Below, in pieces: positions 16,493 through 30,132 of a DNA stretch of 64,000 nucleotides. Position numbers and translations under genes: made by a program. A model generated the notes under the pieces. The model saw only the letters and a program-made list of their open reading frames with translations, was not told the DNA's origin and made no database searches. This stretch comes from Coriobacteriaceae bacterium EMTCatB1 (lineage in GTDB: Bacteria; Actinomycetota; Coriobacteriia; Anaerosomatales; Anaerosomataceae), in NCBI GenBank assembly GCA_001950395.1, contig BDLO01000001.1:310001-374000 (forward strand). Reading direction: 5' to 3'. The number at the start of each line of letters is the position of its first letter. Within the stretch, counting starts at the first letter, position 1.

Positions 16493-17686
16493 TCATACTC
16501 CCGGGCTGCGGAGCGTGCGAGCGAGCGCGAGGGCAGCGGCGGAAGCCGCCATGAGCGCCGCCGACAGCGCGAACGGCGCCGAGTGGGACACGGCGTCCCA
16601 GAGGATGCCGGCGACGGTGCTCGAAAGCAGGGTGGCCAGCCCGAGCAGGAAGGTATAGGTCCCGATGGCGGTCGCTCGCACGCTCTCGGGGACGAGGTCG
16701 ACGACGAACGCCCGTGCGAGCCCCTCCGTGAGCGCGTACGGGACGCCGTACGCGACGAAGAGCGCCCACGGCGTCCACGCGTGGCGAGCGAGCGCGAAGC
16801 CGGCGTACACCAGCGCGTAGGTCGCGAACCCCGCGACGAGCACGCGGAGGCGGCCGACGCGGTCCGAGCGCCGTCCGAACAGCCGCGCGAGCGAAGCGGC
16901 GACCACGTTGAAGGCGAAGTACATGAGCGGGACCGTGGCGGCTTGAGCGCCGAGGTCTTGCGCGCGCAGGATGAGCAGCGCGTCCGAGGAGTTGCCGAGC
17001 GCGAAGACCATCGAGATCGCTGCGAACACCGCGAAGGGCCGCCCGAGGCCGCGGAACGAGACCGTGGCGGCCTCTTCGCGCTCGACGGCAGGCTTCGTCC
17101 GCTCGCGCACCATCGTGAGCGCGACGAGGATGGCGAGCGTGCCAGGTATCGCGGAGACGAGGAACACCGTGCGGTACCCGCTGGGCTTGAGCGTGAGGAT
17201 CGCCCACGCGACGAGCGGCCCGATGGCGGCTCCGATGGTGTCCATCGCGCGGTGCAAGCCGAACGCCTCGCCTCGCCGAACTTCTGGCGCGTAGTCGGCG
17301 ATGAGCGCGTCGCGCGGAGCGGTGCGGATGCCTTTGCCGAGCCGGTCCGTGACGCGCAGCGCGAGCGCCCACGGCCACGAGGGCACCAGCGCGAGAGCGG
17401 GCTTGACGAGGTTAGACAGCGAGTAGCCGAGCAGCACGAGCGGCCGCCGCTTCCCGAGGCGGTCCGACAGCCGTCCGGAGAACACCTTGGAGATCGACGC
17501 CGTAGCTTCCGCGAGCGACTCGATGAGGCCTATGGCCGCCACCGGCGCGCCGATGACGTTCGTCAGGAACAGCGGCAGCACCGGATAGACGGCCTCGGAC
17601 GAGGCGTCGGTGAGCAAGCTGACGAGCCCGAGCGCACGGACGCGCGCGAAGGACTCGCGTTCGTCGGGGCGGCGCACCTCGCTCAT
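16493..17686 (-). CDS. Major facilitator superfamily transporter
   Basis: Inner-membrane secondary transporter of 397 aa, with 10-12 hydrophobic segments. It carries the loop 2-3 signature GRLSDRLGKRRPLVLLGY and a second DRLGKGIRTAPRDALIADYAPE typical of the drug-efflux-like MFS group. A GRRSDRVGRLRVLVAG repeat marks the second half. It starts ATGA-overlapped with the DUF190 stop, so it belongs to the crcB-DUF190-MFS operon. The substrate is not evident. Confidence 0.85.
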   Translation of the reverse strand: MSEVRRPDERESFARVRALGLVSLLTDASSEAVYPVLPLFLTNVIGAPVAAIGLIESLAEATASISKVFSGRLSDRLGKRRPLVLLGYSLSNLVKPALALVPSWPWALALRVTDRLGKGIRTAPRDALIADYAPEVRRGEAFGLHRAMDTIGAAIGPLVAWAILTLKPSGYRTVFLVSAIPGTLAILVALTMVRERTKPAVEREEAATVSFRGLGRPFAVFAAISMVFALGNSSDALLILRAQDLGAQAATVPLMYFAFNVVAASLARLFGRRSDRVGRLRVLVAGFATYALVYAGFALARHAWTPWALFVAYGVPYALTEGLARAFVVDLVPESVRATAIGTYTFLLGLATLLSSTVAGILWDAVSHSAPFALSAALMAASAAALALARTLRSPGV

Positions 17687-18033
17687 GCGTCGCGCCGGCC
17701 CTCGTGCGAGACGTACCGCAGCACGTGCACGTCCTCGATCGTCACCAGACCGCCTTCGACCATCTCGTCGAGGCGCGGAAGGATCTTCGCCACCCGCTCG
17801 GCGTCGTCGACCCACTCGATGACGACCGGCAGGTCCTGCGACAGCCGCAGGATGCTCGCGGTGTGGAGTCGGCTGGCCTTGCCGAAACCGGCGACTCCTC
17901 GGATGACGGTTGCGCCGGCGCATCCTTCGGAGCGCAGCAGCTCGAGGATCGCGTCGTGAAGCGGTCGGCCGTGCCAGCGGTCGCTCTCCCCGACGTAAAT
18001 CGTGACGCGCTTCGCGTCGCCTTCGATGTGCAT
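17683..18033 (-). CDS. DUF190 family PII-like protein
   Basis: A 116-aa protein of the DUF190 family: KRVTIYVGESDRWHGRPLHDAILELLRSEGCAGATVIRGVAGFG, then DLPVVIEWVDDAERVAKILPRLDEMVEGGLVTIEDVHVLRY. The family has a PII/ferredoxin-like fold and is commonly found beside crcB, as here (9 bp after crcB). A regulatory or adaptor role in fluoride export is an inference from that association. The start follows AGGAGGGCACG. Confidence 0.88.
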   Translation of the reverse strand: MHIEGDAKRVTIYVGESDRWHGRPLHDAILELLRSEGCAGATVIRGVAGFGKASRLHTASILRLSQDLPVVIEWVDDAERVAKILPRLDEMVEGGLVTIEDVHVLRYVSHEGRRDA

Positions 18034-18042
18034 CGTGCCCTC

Positions 18043-18423
18043 CTAGACGATCCGGCCGGTCGCGAGGCCGAGCCACGCGGCGAGAAGCCCCGCGGCGCCG
18101 CTTCCGAACATGTTCAATAACCCGAGCGCATACGAGCCCTGCGAGAGCAGGGCGATGCTCTCGTAGGAGAGCGTGGAGAAGGTCGTGTAGCCGCCGAGCA
18201 CGCCGACGCCCAGGGCGAGGCGCCACTGCGGCGTCACGATGCCGCGTTCGACCGACAGCGCCATCAGCACGCCGAGCGCGAACGCGCCGCTGACGTTGAT
18301 GACGAAGGTGTGCCAGGGGAAGGCGGTGCCGAAGCGGTCGGTCAGCCAGCCGCCGAGCACGTAGCGGGCGGCGGCCCCGACGGCGCCGCCGGCTGCGACA
18401 ATCAGCACGTCTGTCGCGCGCAT
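18043..18423 (-). CDS. crcB: Fluoride channel CrcB/Fluc
   Basis: Small four-helix fluoride-specific channel of 126 aa that works as a dual-topology dimer. It shows GGAVGAAARYVLGGWL, FPWHTFVINVSGAFALGVL (with the polar-track Asn) and GVLGGYTTFSTLSYES (the Phe-box and central sodium-site region). The ATG follows GGAGG. Only one crcB copy is present, consistent with a homodimer. I looked for a fluoride riboswitch in the upstream 80 bp and see none. Confidence 0.95.
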   Translation of the reverse strand: MRATDVLIVAAGGAVGAAARYVLGGWLTDRFGTAFPWHTFVINVSGAFALGVLMALSVERGIVTPQWRLALGVGVLGGYTTFSTLSYESIALLSQGSYALGLLNMFGSGAAGLLAAWLGLATGRIV

Positions 18424-18543
18424 GGAACCTCCATCGCCACGGGGTACCCTGGCAGTGTAGAACTGCGCGCACAGGCAGGGAAGGCGTGTACGCCGTAGAA
18501 TGCCCGAGTGGCTGTGACGACGACGGCAAAGGAAGGTTCCGCG

Positions 18544-18897
18544 ATGACTGACGACGTGATGCGGTTCTTCGCCGCGTGGCTGCTCACGCACGAGACTGCT
18601 GACGAGGGCGTGAAGGCGGCGATCCGTCGCGGGCAAGAGGCCGGGCTGGAGGGCATGGGCGGCGGCCCCGACGCGTTCGTCGACGGGCTCGCTGCGATGA
18701 TCGCCGAAGAGAAGGAGAAGCTGAAGGCCGAGCTCATCGCGCGTGCGCGTGGCGAGGTTGGTCCTGCGGAGGAGAAGCCCGACCCGGTGATCGAGGAGAT
18801 CCGCTTCGAGGTGAGCGCGCTTCGAGGCCGTCTCGAGAGCGTGGAGTCGAAGCTCGACGCGGTGCTCGCGCGCCTGGAGGGCGAGGAGCGGTCGTGA
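18544..18897 (+). CDS. Small coiled-coil protein, phasin-like
   Basis: A 117-aa acidic, soluble, helical protein not firmly assigned. The first half (MTDDVMRFFAAWLLTHETADEGVKAAIRRGQEAG) and a heptad-like C-terminus (IRFEVSALRGRLESVESKLDAVLARLE) resemble the phasin-like helical proteins found next to ABC1 kinases. ATG at 18544 is preferred over GTG 18508 because GGAAGG precedes it. Its stop overlaps the next start (TGATG), so it is translationally coupled with the UbiB-type kinase and probably works with it. Confidence 0.65.
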   Translation: MTDDVMRFFAAWLLTHETADEGVKAAIRRGQEAGLEGMGGGPDAFVDGLAAMIAEEKEKLKAELIARARGEVGPAEEKPDPVIEEIRFEVSALRGRLESVESKLDAVLARLEGEERS

Positions 18898-20264
18898 TGT
18901 CGCGGGCGCGCCACATCGCGAGCGTGCTGGCGGCGCGTCAGGCTCGTGCGCTCGTGCGCAGCGCGTTCGGGCTTGCTGGCCGCGCGCGCTGGCGGGCCGA
19001 GTCCGCGCGCGCGTGGCGGGAGGCGTTCGAGGAGCTCGGGCCGGCGTTCGTGAAGCTCGGGCAGCTGATCTCGGTGCGCCCCGACGAGTTCTCCGATGAG
19101 TTGGTCGCCGAGATGCAGTCGATGCAGGACGCCGTTCCCGCGCTGCCGGCATCTGCGATCCGCGAAGTCGTCCGTGCGGAGTTCGGCCGCGATGCGGACG
19201 ACCTCTGGGACGATTTCGAGGACGAGCCCGTCGCGTCGGCTTCCATCGCGCAGGTGCACCGTGCGCGCCTCAAGCGGGCGTATCGACCCGTGTGGGGCGA
19301 GGAGCTTCCAGCAGGCGCTGCGGTGGCGGTGAAGGTGATCCGGCCGGGCGCAGCCGACTCGATCCGCGCGGACGTCGCGGTGGCTCGACGGCTCGCGCAG
19401 GCCGCGGTGCGGCGCGGGCTCGTCAGGCGCTTCGATCCCGTGGCGCTGCTCGACGAATTCGAGCGAAGCGTGGAGCGGGAGCTCGACTTGCGCGTCGAGG
19501 GCAGGTTCGCGGACCGGTTCGCGTTCGACTTCCGCGACGACCCGGTCGTGCAGGCGCCGAGGATCGTGTGGCCGCTGTCTTCACAGCGCGTGCTCACCAT
19601 GGAGTTCATCGAGGGGCTGCGGCTCACCGAGGTCGACCGAGCGCTCGCAGAAGGCATCGACTTCTTCGGGCTTGCGGTGCACGGCGCGGAGGCGTTCATG
19701 CGGCAGGTGTTCGTGTACGGGCGCTACCACGCGGACTTGCACCCCGCGAACGTCTTCGTGACGCCGGAGAACCGCATTGCGTACCTCGACTTCGGCATCG
19801 TCGGGTACCTCACTCCTGAGGAGCGCTACCACATCACCCAGGTCATGGCCGCGCTCGTGTACCGCGACCCCGACCGCGCGCTCGAGCACTCGGCCGCGCT
19901 CGGCGTGCACGTGCCGCCCGAGAAGGTCGAGACGGTGCGCCGCGAGCTCGGCGAGCTTTTGGACTCGCTCGCACGGCCTGGCGAGCAATCCGGCGAGAAG
20001 AGCAGCTTCGCGCACTTCGGCTACGGCTTCCTGCGTATGCTCGGCCGCCACGGCATCGAGATACCGAGCGGCTACGGCATGCTCATCAAGTCGCTCGCCA
20101 CGGTGGAGGGATGCTCGCGCATGCTGTATCCCGGGATTGACATGATCGGCACCACGCAGCCGTTCACCACGCGTGTGCTCGCCACGGCGCTGTCCGACCC
20201 GGCGGTGCTGCGCGAGCGCATGCCGGAGGCGGTGCGAGCGGCGCTAAGGGTGCTCGTCTCTTAG
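18897..20264 (+). CDS. ABC1/UbiB-family atypical kinase
   Basis: Atypical protein-kinase-like ATPase of 455 aa. It shows the family-defining KxGQ motif (AFVKLGQLISVRPD), the Ala-rich loop PVASASIAQVHRA, the ATP-binding Lys in VAVKVIRPG, the catalytic HADLHPANVFV and the metal-binding YLDFGIVG. In ubiquinone users this family supports quinone synthesis. In this presumed actinobacterium a menaquinone or lipid role is more likely, but that is inference. Unlike many members, no clear C-terminal membrane helices are visible. It ends in a 4-bp convergent overlap with larE. Confidence 0.9.
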   Translation: MSRARHIASVLAARQARALVRSAFGLAGRARWRAESARAWREAFEELGPAFVKLGQLISVRPDEFSDELVAEMQSMQDAVPALPASAIREVVRAEFGRDADDLWDDFEDEPVASASIAQVHRARLKRAYRPVWGEELPAGAAVAVKVIRPGAADSIRADVAVARRLAQAAVRRGLVRRFDPVALLDEFERSVERELDLRVEGRFADRFAFDFRDDPVVQAPRIVWPLSSQRVLTMEFIEGLRLTEVDRALAEGIDFFGLAVHGAEAFMRQVFVYGRYHADLHPANVFVTPENRIAYLDFGIVGYLTPEERYHITQVMAALVYRDPDRALEHSAALGVHVPPEKVETVRRELGELLDSLARPGEQSGEKSSFAHFGYGFLRMLGRHGIEIPSGYGMLIKSLATVEGCSRMLYPGIDMIGTTQPFTTRVLATALSDPAVLRERMPEAVRAALRVLVS

Positions 20265-21136
20265 GCGTCCGCGGCGATGGGCGCAGCTGCGTCGCCGTCG
20301 CAGCCGTCCGGCAGGACCACCGAGCCGCCAGGGCGGTAGCCCTCGAGGTCTTGCGCCACGAAGGCGAATCCCGCCTGCTTGATGACCGCCGCGATCTCCT
20401 CGCGCAGCCGCCACGCGCTTTCCATTTCGGGCGGGTCGACCTCGATGCGCGCCACGTCGCCGTGCGAGCGCACGCGGAACTGCCTGAGACCGAGCTCGCG
20501 CAGCGACTGCTCGGCTTGCATGACGCGGGTCAGGCCGTCTTCCGTGATGCGCGTTCCGTACGGGAAACGCGTCGCGAGGCACGCCATCGAGGGCTTGTTC
20601 CATGTGGGGAGATCGAGCATGCGTGAGAGCTCGCGTACCTCGTCCTTGTGCAGCCCGACTTCCAGGAGGGGGCTGATGACGCCGTACTCCTGCGCCGCTC
20701 GGCGTCCGGGACGGTTGTCTGACACGTCGTCGGCGTTCGTGCCGTCCAGCACCCAGGCGATGTCGTGCGCGTCCGCGACGTGGCGCAGAAGCCCGAACAT
20801 CTCCGACTTGCAGTAGTAGCACCGGTCCGGCGTGTTCTCGATGAACCGTGGGTCGGACATCTCGTAGGTGTCGACCTCGAGTAGGCGGAATCCGAGCGCG
20901 TGCGCGGTCTCGCGAGCCGCGGCGATCTCGGAGGCCGTGTGCACGTCTGAGGTGGCGAGCACGGCGAGCGCACGGTCTCCCAAGACAGCGTGCGCGACGA
21001 AGGCGACGAGCGTGGAGTCGACGCCGCCGGAGTACGCCACGAGCGCGCTGCCGAGGTTGCGCAGACGATTGCAGAGGTTCTCGTGTTTGAGCGCAAGCAC
21101 GGTTGTCCGTGACCCTCCCAGCATCGTTCCGGACAC
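20261..21136 (-). CDS. larE: ATP-dependent sulfur transferase LarE
   Basis: PP-loop ATPase that supplies sulfur for the nickel-pincer cofactor of lactate racemase-type enzymes; 291 aa. The PP-loop is SGGVDST (36-42). Cys186 lies in KPSMACLATRFPYG, the position of the sulfur-donating Cys. A CxxC (Cys106, Cys109, RCYYC) gives three cysteines, the arrangement proposed for the iron-sulfur-cluster type of LarE rather than the sacrificial type. larB, larC and a racemase homologue are not in this window. Several close in-frame starts exist; the longest is given. Confidence 0.88.
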   Translation of the reverse strand: MSGTMLGGSRTTVLALKHENLCNRLRNLGSALVAYSGGVDSTLVAFVAHAVLGDRALAVLATSDVHTASEIAAARETAHALGFRLLEVDTYEMSDPRFIENTPDRCYYCKSEMFGLLRHVADAHDIAWVLDGTNADDVSDNRPGRRAAQEYGVISPLLEVGLHKDEVRELSRMLDLPTWNKPSMACLATRFPYGTRITEDGLTRVMQAEQSLRELGLRQFRVRSHGDVARIEVDPPEMESAWRLREEIAAVIKQAGFAFVAQDLEGYRPGGSVVLPDGCDGDAAAPIAADA

Positions 21137-21224
21137 GCGCGACCCTCACATCGTGCCACGGGATCGAGCAGGATTGTAGCCCTATCGGGAAAAGACTGTG
21201 ACAAAACCGACGAACGGAGGGGTC

Positions 21225-23213
21225 ATGGCCGAGCACGACGCCGAGCACACCATCGAGGCGCTGGCCGGAGCCGGTCGCATCTTCGATCCGCCGCCCGAGT
21301 TCGCCGAACGCGCGCTCATCGGGAGCCGCGAGCGGTACGAGGAGCTGTACCGCCGCTCGCTCGAGGACCCCGAAGGGTTCTGGGGCGAGGCCGCTCGCGA
21401 GCACCTGGAGTGGATCCAGCCGTTCACCCGCGTGCTCGAGGGCGGGTTCGACGCGCTCGACTACCGCTGGTTCGCCGACGGCACGCTCAACGTGAGCGCC
21501 AACTGCCTCGACCGTCACCTGACCACGTGGCGGCGGAACAAGGCGGCGCTCATCTGGGAGGGAGACGACGGGTCGTCGCGCACCTTCACCTACCAGCAGC
21601 TGCTCTACGAGGTGTCGCGGTTCGCCAACGTGCTCAAGAAGAAGGGCATCGGACGCGGCGACCGCGTCGCGATCTACCTGCCGATGGTGCCGGAGCTCCC
21701 GATCGCGATGCTCGCGTGCGCGCGCATCGGCGCGATCCACTCCGTGGTGTTCGGCGGGTTCTCGGCGAGCGCGCTCAGGGAGCGCATCCAGGACTGCTCC
21801 GCGAAGCTGCTCATCACCGCCGACGAGGGCGTCCGCGGAGGTCGCAAGGTGGCGCTCAAGGCGGCGGCGGACGAGGCGCTGTTCGAGTGCCCGAGCGTCG
21901 AGGCGTGCATCGTCGTCAAGCGCGGCGCGGGCGACGTCGACATGGAGCCTGGGCGCGACACGTGGTGGCATCAGGAGATCAGCGCGCCCGAGGTCCGCAA
22001 GCCGTGCCCGGTCGAACCGATGGGAGCCGAAGACCCGCTGTTCATCCTCTACACCTCCGGATCCACCGGCAAGCCCAAAGGCGTCTTGCACACCACCGCC
22101 GGGTACCTGCTCTACGCGCTTATGACGTTCAAGACGGTGTTCGACTACCGCGACGAGGACGTCTACTGGTGCACTGCCGACATCGGGTGGGTGACGGGGC
22201 ACTCCTACATCGTGTACGGGCCGCTCGCGGCCGGTGCGACGACGCTCATGTTCGAGGGGGTGCCGACCTACCCGGACCCCGGGCGTTTCTGGGCGGTCGT
22301 CGAGAAGTACCGCGTCAACATCTTCTACACCGCCCCGACGGCGATCCGCGCGCTCATGCGGCACGGATCGGGGTGGCCGCAACGCTACGATCTGTCCAGC
22401 CTGCGGCTGCTTGGAACGGTCGGGGAGCCTATCAACCCCGAGGTGTGGGAGTGGTACCACGACACCATCGGCCGAGGCGAGATACCGATCGTCGACACCT
22501 ACTGGCAGACCGAGACCGGCGGCATCATCATCACGCCGCTGCCTGGCGCCACGCGGCTCAAGCCCGGTTCGGCGTTGTGGCCGTTCTTCGGCGTCGAGCC
22601 CGAGGTGGTGCGCGAGGACGGCAGCCGCGCGGATCCGGGCGAGGGCGGCTACCTCGTGGTGAAGCGGCCGTGGCCAGGCATGCTTCGCGGCACCTGGGGC
22701 GACGTCGAGAACAAGCGGCTCCGGGAGACGTACTTCGAGCGGTTCCCCGGGCGGTACTTCACCGGCGACGGTGCGCGCGTGGACGAGGACGGCGACTACT
22801 GGCTGCTCGGCCGCGTGGACGACGTGATCAACGTGAGCGGCCACCGGCTGGGCACCGCCGAGATCGAGAGCGCGCTCGTGAGCCACGAGGCGGTGAGCGA
22901 GGCGGCCGTCGTCGGCTATCCGCACCCGGTGAAAGGCGAGGGCATCCACGCGTACGTGGTGCTCCGCGACGGACACGTGGCGAGCGACGACCTCGCGACG
23001 ATCCTGAAAGGACACGTCCGCAAGGTCATCGGCCCCATCGCCCAGCCGGATCGGATCCAGTTCGCGAACGACTTGCCCAAGACGCGGAGCGGCAAGATCA
23101 TGCGGCGGATCTTGCGGAAGATCGCGGCAGGCGAGACCGACCTGGAGGCGCTCGGCGACACCTCGACGCTGCAGGATCCGAAGGTCGTGAAGGACCTGAT
23201 CGCGGGCGCATAA
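21225..23213 (+). CDS. acs: Acetyl-CoA synthetase (AMP-forming)
   Basis: Activates acetate with ATP and CoA to acetyl-CoA; 662 aa, near the family norm. It shows the P-loop [11 protein letters not shown], the substrate motif [43 protein letters not shown] around the domain hinge, and the C-terminal [17 protein letters not shown] with the Lys that is acetylated in characterised enzymes. The ATG at 21225 is chosen because ACGGAGGGGTC precedes it; GTG 21198 is an alternative. It is divergent from larE and convergent with glnD. Confidence 0.96.
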   Translation: MAEHDAEHTIEALAGAGRIFDPPPEFAERALIGSRERYEELYRRSLEDPEGFWGEAAREHLEWIQPFTRVLEGGFDALDYRWFADGTLNVSANCLDRHLTTWRRNKAALIWEGDDGSSRTFTYQQLLYEVSRFANVLKKKGIGRGDRVAIYLPMVPELPIAMLACARIGAIHSVVFGGFSASALRERIQDCSAKLLITADEGVRGGRKVALKAAADEALFECPSVEACIVVKRGAGDVDMEPGRDTWWHQEISAPEVRKPCPVEPMGAEDPLFILYTSGSTGKPKGVLHTTAGYLLYALMTFKTVFDYRDEDVYWCTADIGWVTGHSYIVYGPLAAGATTLMFEGVPTYPDPGRFWAVVEKYRVNIFYTAPTAIRALMRHGSGWPQRYDLSSLRLLGTVGEPINPEVWEWYHDTIGRGEIPIVDTYWQTETGGIIITPLPGATRLKPGSALWPFFGVEPEVVREDGSRADPGEGGYLVVKRPWPGMLRGTWGDVENKRLRETYFERFPGRYFTGDGARVDEDGDYWLLGRVDDVINVSGHRLGTAEIESALVSHEAVSEAAVVGYPHPVKGEGIHAYVVLRDGHVASDDLATILKGHVRKVIGPIAQPDRIQFANDLPKTRSGKIMRRILRKIAAGETDLEALGDTSTLQDPKVVKDLIAGA

Positions 23214-23226
23214 GGCACGCGCACCG

Positions 23227-25436
23227 CTACCGAGCAGCCAGCGTCTCGCGGATCCCCACCGACAGGTGTCCTAGAAGCCCTGGGGTGCGTATCGGCGCGC
23301 CGTCGCCGTCGACCAACCGCAGTGTATCGATCGCTGCGCCGTTGCGCACGACGGCCCGTGCGGAGAGTATGACCAGCCCTCCGTCGTGCACAGCGCGGGC
23401 CAGTGCGTACAGGAGTCCAGGGCTGTCGTCGGTGACTACGTGCAGCACGCTGCACGTGGGTTCGTCCACGTTCCACTCGAGGCGAAAGACGCTGGGCGGC
23501 TTGCGTGCAGGCAAGGCGCTTGCGAGCCGCGAGGCAAGGTCGAGCTCGTCTGCGAGCGCTCGACCGAGCAGACGGTCGAGTCTGGCCCACGTGTCCGCCA
23601 AGAGCGGGACCCCGGTGAGCGAGCGGACCAAAACCGACGTCAGCGTGAGCTCACCAGCGTCCGCCAAGAGGCGGGCGTCGAGGATGTCGAGCCCGGTGAG
23701 CGTGCAGCATCCGGCGATCTCCTCGAGCAGGCGCGGGCGCCACGGCGCCGCGACCCGCACGGAGAACGTGCCCTGGACCGGTCCGGCAGACACGCAGGTC
23801 TCCACCGTGGCGGGCCGGGTCGCCCGGGCGAGCCGCGCGATGGCGCGGGCGTCCTCTGCGACGTCGGCGGGGGCGCGGTCGAAGAGCGAGCCGGAGGGGA
23901 AGCGCGACAGTGCGACCAGCGCGTCCGGCTCGCTCGACAGCAGGGCCGCCGCCTGCGCGCGTGTCTCCTCCGCGCGAACCGTCTCGGCCCGGATCGGCGA
24001 GTCGCCGGAGAACGCCGCGTCAAGACGACGAACGAGCGTCTGCACGAGCGACGCGTGCCACGAGTCCCAGGCGCCGGATCCGACCGCCTTGTGGTCGGCG
24101 GCCGTGACGAGGTAGAGCGGCCCCAGCAGGTCGCGGCTCGGGATCCGCGCTGCGCACGCGGCGACGACACGTTCGTCTTCTATGTCCGCTCGTTCCGCGA
24201 ACGACGAGAGCAACAGGTGTTCGCGTGCGAGCCATGCGGCCTGTGACGCCGCCTCCTCAGAGCCGACCAACGCCCGAGCAGCCGATGCGGCCGGATCAGC
24301 GCTTCTGGCCGCATGGCCTGGTCCTGGCACGGCTTTGCCGGCGTCGTGTGCGAGCGCAGCGGCAATGGCTACGGGGACGCACGTTGGGCTGCACAGCGAT
24401 GCGGCCAGGGGGTCGCCGTGGAGCACCTCCGCGACTGAGAGGGCCGCCAGCACGCAGTGCGCGCCGACGGTGTAGCGGTGGCCGAGCGCGGGGCGTCTGA
24501 CAGTCATCAGCGCGGACAACCCCGGAACGAAGCCGTCGAGCGCTCCGTGAAGCGCGGCGTACGCGAGCGCTTCGAAGGACTCCGCGCCCGCGTCGCACGC
24601 TTCGAGGAACGCTTCGGACGTCAGATGCGCTCCGCTCATGACGGAAGGGTCGACCACGCCGCGGCGCACTGCCAACGTCGCCGCGATCGTGCCGAGCGCG
24701 CGGTGCAGCTCGCTGCTCGGCACGTGAGACTGGTCTGGCGACACGGTCGTCGCGCCTCTGCCGACTGCGACGTGGAGCGCCCATCGTGCGGCGCATAGGA
24801 CCTCACGTTCCCGCGCGAGGTCAGGCAGCGATTCGCCGAGAAGGAGGGCGCGCCAGTCAAGTTCGTCTACGTCGCGCTGTCCTCCCGCTCCGTTCTTCAG
24901 GTCCGGCCAGAGGTCGAAGGGGCTGCCCGTGCGCGCACGCGCCGACAGCGCCCTGACGATGGCGCTTCGTCGCGACGCGGCGTCGTCGATCACGGCGCGC
25001 CGCACCGCATCACCCAACGAGCGATCGCCTGCGATGACACGTCCTGGCAGTATGGCGGTGAGCGTCTGGAAGTCCCTCTTGCACGCCGCGCGCTGTTCGG
25101 CAGGCGTCCGCACCGCGTGACCGACCTCGAGACCGGCGTCCCACAGCGGGTAGAGGAGGCTCTTGGCGGCGGCGTCTGATCGCCGCGTGCGCTTTTGGAC
25201 GATGATCAGCAGGTCGACGTCCGAGAATGGCAGCAGACGCTGGCAGCCGTACCCGCCGGTCGCCAGCACCGCCCATCGCTCGGTGACGCCGGCGAAGGCC
25301 GCCTCCGCAAGCGCGGAGACGGCCTCGTCGGTGATCCTCGTGAGCTCATACGCCGCACCGAGCCCTGGCTGCGCCGTCGAGATCAGCTGCTCTCGTGCTT
25401 CGACGAAGCGTGTGACAGGGTCACGATGCGCCGTCA

Positions 25437-25437
<1 letters not shown>
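23227..25437 (-). CDS. glnD: [Protein-PII] uridylyltransferase / uridylyl-removing enzyme
   Basis: Bifunctional nitrogen sensor that modifies PII. It has an N-terminal nucleotidyltransferase motif GGYGCQRLLPFSDVDLLI (Gly61-62, Asp73, Asp75), an HD domain (GHRYTVGAHC ... AALAHDAGKAVPG), and two C-terminal ACT-like regions. The last includes DDSPGLLYALARAVHDGGLVILSARAVVRNG. At 736 aa it is clearly shorter than the 890-aa E. coli enzyme, the loss being spread over the linkers. The ATG overlaps the glnK stop (TGATG). Its PII target directly upstream keeps the uridylylated Tyr51. Confidence 0.92.
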
Positions 25438-25802
<365 letters not shown>

Positions 25803-27104
25803 CTACGCTACGGTCTCGGTCTGGACGAAGTCGGGATACGCGCGGTTGCCGTGCTCGCCCACGTCGAGTCCTTCGAGCTCCTCTTCCTGCGATACCCGTA
25901 CGCCAAGGGTGGCCTTGATCAGCAGCCAGAGGACGAGCGAGACGGTGAACACGGTCGCCCCGACTGCCGCCACGCCGACCGCCTGCTTGGCAAGGAGGGA
26001 GAACCCGCCGCCGAAGAACAGCCCGTTGCCGGTCGTGCCGGGCGCGATGGCGTCCTGTGCGAAGAGCCCCACCGCGAGCGTTCCGAAGATGCCGCCTATG
26101 CCGTGGACGGCGAGCGCGCCCACGGGGTCGTCGATCCGCATCTTGTCGAAGAACTGCACGCCGAACACCACGAGGGCACCGGCGATGGCGCCGATGACGA
26201 GCGAGCTGCCGGGGCTCACGAACGCGCAGCCGGCGGTGATGCCGACGAGCCCTGCGAGCGCGCCGTTGATGGTCATGCCGATGTCCGGCTTGCCGAGCGT
26301 CGCCCACGCGACCGCGGTTGCCGCCAGCGCGCCGGTCGCGGCGGCGAGGTTCGTGGTGACGACGATGTGCGAGATCGCGCCCGGGTCGGCCGCCATCGTC
26401 GAACCAGGGTTGAAGCCGAACCAGCCCAGCCACAGCACGAGCGCGCCCGTCATCGCCGAGGTCATGTTGTGGCCGGGGATGGGCCGGATCGTCCCGTCCT
26501 TGCCGAACTTGCCCAGGCGTGGTCCGAGCACCAGCACGCCGGCGAGCGCGGCCCAGGCACCCACCGAGTGCACCGCCGTGGATCCAGCGAAGTCCCAGAA
26601 GCCGAGCTTTGCGAGCCAGCCGCCGCCCCAGATCCAGTGGCCGGTGATCGGGTACACGAACGCCACGAGCAGGAACGAGAAGACGATGAACGACACGTAC
26701 TTGATGCGCTCAGCGACTGCTCCGGAGACGATGGTGGCGGCTGTCCCAGCGAAGACCAGCTGGAAGAAGAACTTCGCGAGGAGCGGCACGCCCGTCCAGT
26801 TGAGCGCGGAGTACACGCCCTGGTACGCGTCGGCGACGGCTGGGCTGTTGTCGGCCCCGCTCACGAAGAAGAGACCTTTCAGTCCCAGCAGACCGTTCCC
26901 GTCGCCGAACATCAGACCCCATCCGATCACGAAGAATGCGACGGTGGACACAGCGAACACGATGAAGTTCTTCGAGATGATGTTCACCGTGTTCTTCGCG
27001 CGGCAGAACCCGGATTCGACCAAGCCGAACCCGAGGTTCATGAAGAACACCAGCATTCCCGCTACGAGCACCCATACGGTGTCGAGCGCCACTTTCACGT
27101 CCAT
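25803..27104 (-). CDS. amt: Ammonium transporter Amt
   Basis: Trimeric ammonium channel of 433 aa with about 11 membrane spans. The signature [19 protein letters not shown] carries the first pore His and [15 protein letters not shown] the second. The cytoplasmic C-terminus ends in [20 protein letters not shown], the tail that contacts PII. The ATG follows AAGGAAGGGAGAGCC. I checked the upstream region for a sigma-54 promoter, which nitrogen operons sometimes have, and found no GG-N10-GC match. Confidence 0.96.
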   Translation of the reverse strand: MDVKVALDTVWVLVAGMLVFFMNLGFGLVESGFCRAKNTVNIISKNFIVFAVSTVAFFVIGWGLMFGDGNGLLGLKGLFFVSGADNSPAVADAYQGVYSALNWTGVPLLAKFFFQLVFAGTAATIVSGAVAERIKYVSFIVFSFLLVAFVYPITGHWIWGGGWLAKLGFWDFAGSTAVHSVGAWAALAGVLVLGPRLGKFGKDGTIRPIPGHNMTSAMTGALVLWLGWFGFNPGSTMAADPGAISHIVVTTNLAAATGALAATAVAWATLGKPDIGMTINGALAGLVGITAGCAFVSPGSSLVIGAIAGALVVFGVQFFDKMRIDDPVGALAVHGIGGIFGTLAVGLFAQDAIAPGTTGNGLFFGGGFSLLAKQAVGVAAVGATVFTVSLVLWLLIKATLGVRVSQEEELEGLDVGEHGNRAYPDFVQTETVA

Positions 27105-27281
27105 GGCTCTCCCTTCCTTGCGCCTGCCTTCAGCGCGATGGTCGCGCGGCGCTGTTGCGGGGATGTTTCAGCCAGGTGAAAGGTTCGGGGCAGGCGAACG
27201 CACGATGCCGCGCACGCGGCTTGCACAGGGGCGTACAATGGAAGTTCGCCCGCAACGCGACACGACGGAAGGACGTCTGCT

Positions 27282-30131
<2,850 letters not shown>

Positions 30132-30132
30132 G

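Noticed and set aside
18424-18510. Possible fluoride riboswitch upstream of crcB
   Set aside because: The conserved fluoride-aptamer sequence elements are not present; the gap is short and shared with a divergent gene.
21148-21158. TGGCACG on the minus strand upstream of larE
   Set aside because: A -24-like element only; no TTGC at the -12 position.
20244-23015. 923-codon minus-strand open frame across acs
   Set aside because: Antisense shadow of acs running into larE in another frame; composition is low-complexity His/Arg/Asp.
24325-24339. TGGCACGGCTTTGCC, sigma-54-like
   Set aside because: GG to GC spacing is 9 bp, not 10, and it lies inside glnD on the antisense strand.
27105-27281. Possible sigma-54 promoter for amt
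   Set aside because: No GG-N10-GC with flanking matches on the minus strand despite rpoN being present in the window.
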